Source of the DNA: Doris montereyensis
Lineage: Eukaryota; Mollusca; Gastropoda; Nudibranchia; Dorididae
Length of the DNA stretch: 64,000 nucleotides
Reading direction: 5' to 3'
Assembly: GCA_037039925.1 (NCBI GenBank)
Contig: JAXRKP010000411.1
Location: forward strand, 185,001-249,000
The number at the start of each line of letters is the position of its first letter. The first letter of the stretch is position 1. The position numbers and the translations under genes are program-made. This document shows positions 61,051 through 64,000 of the stretch, piece after piece. Below the pieces are notes generated by a model. The model did no database searches, was not told where the DNA came from, and saw nothing but the letters and a program-made list of their open reading frames with translations.

Positions 61051-62781
61051 TCGCTACAACACCTCTTCCTTTTTATTTTATGATTATATTATTTTATTTT
61101 ATGTTGAACAACGCGTGACCTTAAATCACTTCTATAAAGAAAATCGTTTCCTGCACCCTTTACCTTTTTTGTCTTCTCTGTCTTATCGAGATAAATACTT
61201 ATATGTGATTATTTTATTGTATAAAAGCTTTGTTTTACATAACAAAAATAAAAATAAAACAATAATAGACAAAAAGTAACGTGAAGATTTTGTTTTGATC
61301 GATCTTTTTTCAAAACTATTTTTGTATCGAAGTGCGTGGGCGGCGGCTTGGGGGGTGAGTTATAGCTAAGTTAAAAAGTGCCAATTGACATAGTGGGGGC
61401 TCTGAGCTGAAAACAATTCAAAATGGGCGTAAAGGTGCAAAATTTGGCTCACGGGTAGAAATGGCTGAAATTTAAGAGATGTACACATGCTCTACGCACA
61501 CTTTATGACGTCAATATGCATAAATTTAAAATGGCGGATCGTAAAAATACCCTGGTCTAGAAAACTAGCGTAATAATGAACTATGGTGGCATTATTTACA
61601 TGTAATATATCAAATCATATGTTGAGAAGGATGAAAAAGTCGATTGATAACATTATTTTTCCGCTTATTTTACGAATAATTATTTCATTAAGAGAGACAT
61701 TTTGGAGAACAAAAACCCCGTTTTCAGCAGCATCGTGTTCTCATTTATCAAACTTTTAGCGGAAAAGATTTGCGCAGTAATGACAAACATCTTGCCAAAA
61801 GGTTATTCAAATATTCCTCCCAGTCTTGACACAATACTCATACAACAACAACAACAACAACAACTGGTTTCTCCTCTTGTGAGAAAAATGAATGTGTAAA
61901 CACTCACGCACATTATGTGAAATCTGGAAATGTTCCTTGTTCATGCATGCTCACGAGGCCCGAAACGATGATTATGAAAAATGGCTAAAGACGTCTGAAA
62001 GAAAGCACATATTTAACGACGCAAACGTCCGTGTGACTTAAAGGATGGATGCTCAAGGCTATGACGTCATTATTTTCTAATATAAAATGGCGGTCAATCA
62101 AAGCAGGTACATTTTAAACTACTTGCTAAACACTTAAAATCCATGGAATGTAATATATATGAAACCATATTTTTAAGAGGTTGCTGAAGCAATTTACCAT
62201 ATTTTAATTGATAAACATGATAAAACTTAATTTCAGCTGACAATATCTAAGCAATGACATCCAACTGCCTGATGTCGGCACAATACATTTTGGTGTTATT
62301 GAGGGGGTTGTTATTACAAAACTTTACCCATACCTATAAGATGTTTGCCCTCATAGAAATTAGTGATTCAATTCGAAAAGTATGTGATGATAAGAAAACT
62401 TTAAAATCGAAGGTGGGTATTGCTTTCAAACTTAACTCCTACTACATGTTTTTTGTTATTATATATATACACATCTATACTATAACCAAAAATACATACT
62501 GAAGTCCTAATTGAATTGCATATTATTTTGTTGAAAAACGTATCAACAGAAAGTAAACAGTCTACAAGTAACGGCGTAATCACATTAACGTTATTGAATA
62601 CATTATATTCAATGTATTACATGATACATTACTTGGCATATATGTGATTATAATGTCTGTGCGATAAGTCGCTCAAAACCAATCGATTATTTATCAATCT
62701 ACTCAATCTAACTGACTGAGTTCGAAATGACTCTCTATTAATTCACGTCAGTTCCTCGGACTTCAAAACTTTCAAACAGTA
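61051..62781. other. Intergenic DNA, nothing recognised
   Basis: AT-rich with a short (CAA)n run near 61845. No conserved coding sequence or repeat family is apparent. Confidence 0.5.
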
Positions 62782-62784
62782 TAA

Positions 62785-63983
62785 CTGCTCGTTCAGACCA
62801 AAAAAGAAGGACGCGCGTCCTTCAACGCATCAGAATGTCTACAATCTCTCTTTATCATCGATGTCTGTTCTCGCCGAGTTGCATTTGACGGACTTGCGAT
62901 TTTTACGCGTTCGTCCGTCTTTTCACTTTTACCGCTGCAATAAAATTTTAACGCTATCGTCCGTCGTCAGTGCGACGTGTCATCTCAGGGGCTTCCGTCT
63001 GGATGACTGGACTGGGCAAATCTTTAACTGACCACACTGAAGCAGGGAAGGGTCGTAGCTAAAATCTGATTACATATTTAAAATCAGCAACCAAAAATCA
63101 AGGCGACATGCGAGCAGAATTTGCTTTTTCTCAATAATAAAGAAAATAAATTTTAATTGTATGATAGTTCACTGCGTAGTTAGATTTTCAAATGAGTGTG
63201 CAGTTCTCATTTCAAACAGCTGGAATAGACTTCACATTCGTTAAGGAAGTCACAAACTCTACATCATGGACACTATGGAGTGCGATTTACTCATTAACGT
63301 TGTGTATCAAAGACCTGGACTCTATGACAAGACAAACATATTGTATTCTAGAAGGAAACCAAGCAAGAAATCAATATTGAAGGTGTTATTTTTATTTTAC
63401 ACAAAAAAGATGCTATCTTGAACATAACATGTTTATTATATGTTTTGTAACAACCATAATATATTATTAGTAATTAGTAATTAGTAAGAAATCAGGGGTT
63501 TCGCCTCTTTCATTTGCAGTTTGATCTACGTTATCCTCATTTTCCCCCTCATCCTCCTCCTCCTTTCCCTCCTCCTCTCCCTCCTCATCCTCCTCCTCTT
63601 CATCATCTTGTAATTGGTCTTTTTTTTTTTTTTCAATGGAGGGTTGAAGCAATGTGTTGAAAATATCTGGTCTCATACGAATATATACTACACACATTTT
63701 TCTACGTCTGCAGGTAGCCTACTACTACTTGCGGTAGTAAATGATGATATTCTCCAAACAACAATCGCTGGGAACAAATGGGATGGACCCAAAATCTTCT
63801 TCCTCTTCTTCTTCTCTTTTCATTTCGTCGTTTTAGCCATAACAATACCAGCAACTTTGCTTTGGCATCAGTGTTGATTATTTGACTACACGGACGAGCG
63901 ATTTTTTTCTGTGTGAATGCATTTAGTCGTCCTTCATCGCACGTCCGTCATTGCGCGTCCTTTTTTTTGGTGGGAACGAGCCC
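62785..63983 (-). mobile_element. PIF/Harbinger deletion derivative with TIRs and TAA target duplication
   Basis: Ends are inverted: left CTGCTCGTTCAGACC then A-rich and AGGACGCGC; right, reversed, GGGCTCGTTCCCACC then A-rich and AGGACGCGC. TAA flanks both sides (62782-62784, 63984-63986), the PIF/Harbinger target duplication. Length is 1199 bp. The minus strand (about 63820-63625) encodes the N-terminus of a Harbinger transposase: RRNEKRRRRGRFWVHPI, LLFGEYHHLLPQ, then YIRMRPDIFNTLLQPSIEKK in another frame. The coding region then passes into a GAG/GAA-rich stretch, and the catalytic domain is absent. Confidence 0.85.
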
Positions 63984-64000
63984 TAAGTCGTACCAGAAAA

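Noticed and set aside
63467..63697. Acidic 76-codon open frame as an independent gene
   Set aside because: It begins inside the Harbinger transposase remnant and continues into a GAG/GAA-rich run. Part of the degraded element.

Overview
The window is metazoan nuclear DNA: AT-rich, with split genes, GT-AG introns full of repeats, and many relics of LINEs, SINEs and DNA transposons. Copy families and scattered AGATCT/TCTAGA clusters would suit a mollusc, perhaps a gastropod. That is inference; nothing here fixes the species.

Four conserved single-copy genes can be read through their exons. (1) PCNA, the replication sliding clamp: + strand, six exons, 3713-12514. (2) MRPL12 (bL12m), a mitochondrial ribosome stalk protein: - strand, four exons found, 17597-21926, first exon not identified. 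(3) TMA16, a 60S ribosome biogenesis factor: + strand, two exons, 28099-31235. (4) Serine hydroxymethyltransferase, cytosolic type: - strand, seven coding exons, 48916-58481, with a probable non-coding first exon near 60.06 kb. Each gene has at least one single-base frameshift inside otherwise conserved sequence: eight in about 3.3 kb of coding sequence, seven of them deletions. Correcting these on paper gives family-typical lengths (262, at least 175, 205 and 465 aa). I read them mainly as residual assembly indels, not four pseudogenes.

Layout. 1-2655: decayed LINE. 2.97-3.25 kb: tRNA-derived SINE. 3.4-12.8 kb: PCNA with a CCAAT/E2F-like promoter, an 0.8 kb TIR element in intron 2 and SINEs in intron 5. 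12.9-17.6 kb: repeat-rich intergenic DNA. 17.6-22 kb: MRPL12. 22.2-27.2 kb: a foldback and an inverted LINE interrupted by a second copy of the TIR element. 27.2-31.3 kb: AGATCT-rich DNA and TMA16. 31.3-36 kb: intergenic, with TA and TC arrays and a 0.35 kb duplication. 36.3-42.5 kb: an approximately 3 kb degenerate tandem duplication carrying about 2.2 kb of CTA/CTG triplet arrays. 42.9-47.2 kb: SINE-like repeats and an L2/CR1-like LINE. 47-60.1 kb: SHMT, whose introns hold piggyBac-like and Mutator-like transposase fragments, a 253 bp TIR element and SINEs. 60.7-64 kb: a dispersed repeat and a 1.2 kb PIF/Harbinger deletion derivative with TIRs, a TAA target duplication and the transposase N-terminus.

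The genes are not an operon and show no tight functional layout. PCNA and SHMT are both S-phase related in other animals, and both have exact TTTSSCGC (E2F-type) matches near their 5' ends. The most notable new material is the mobile-element content: the Harbinger derivative, the TTTAGGCG-rich TIR family and the unnamed SINE families. No convincing new host system was found.
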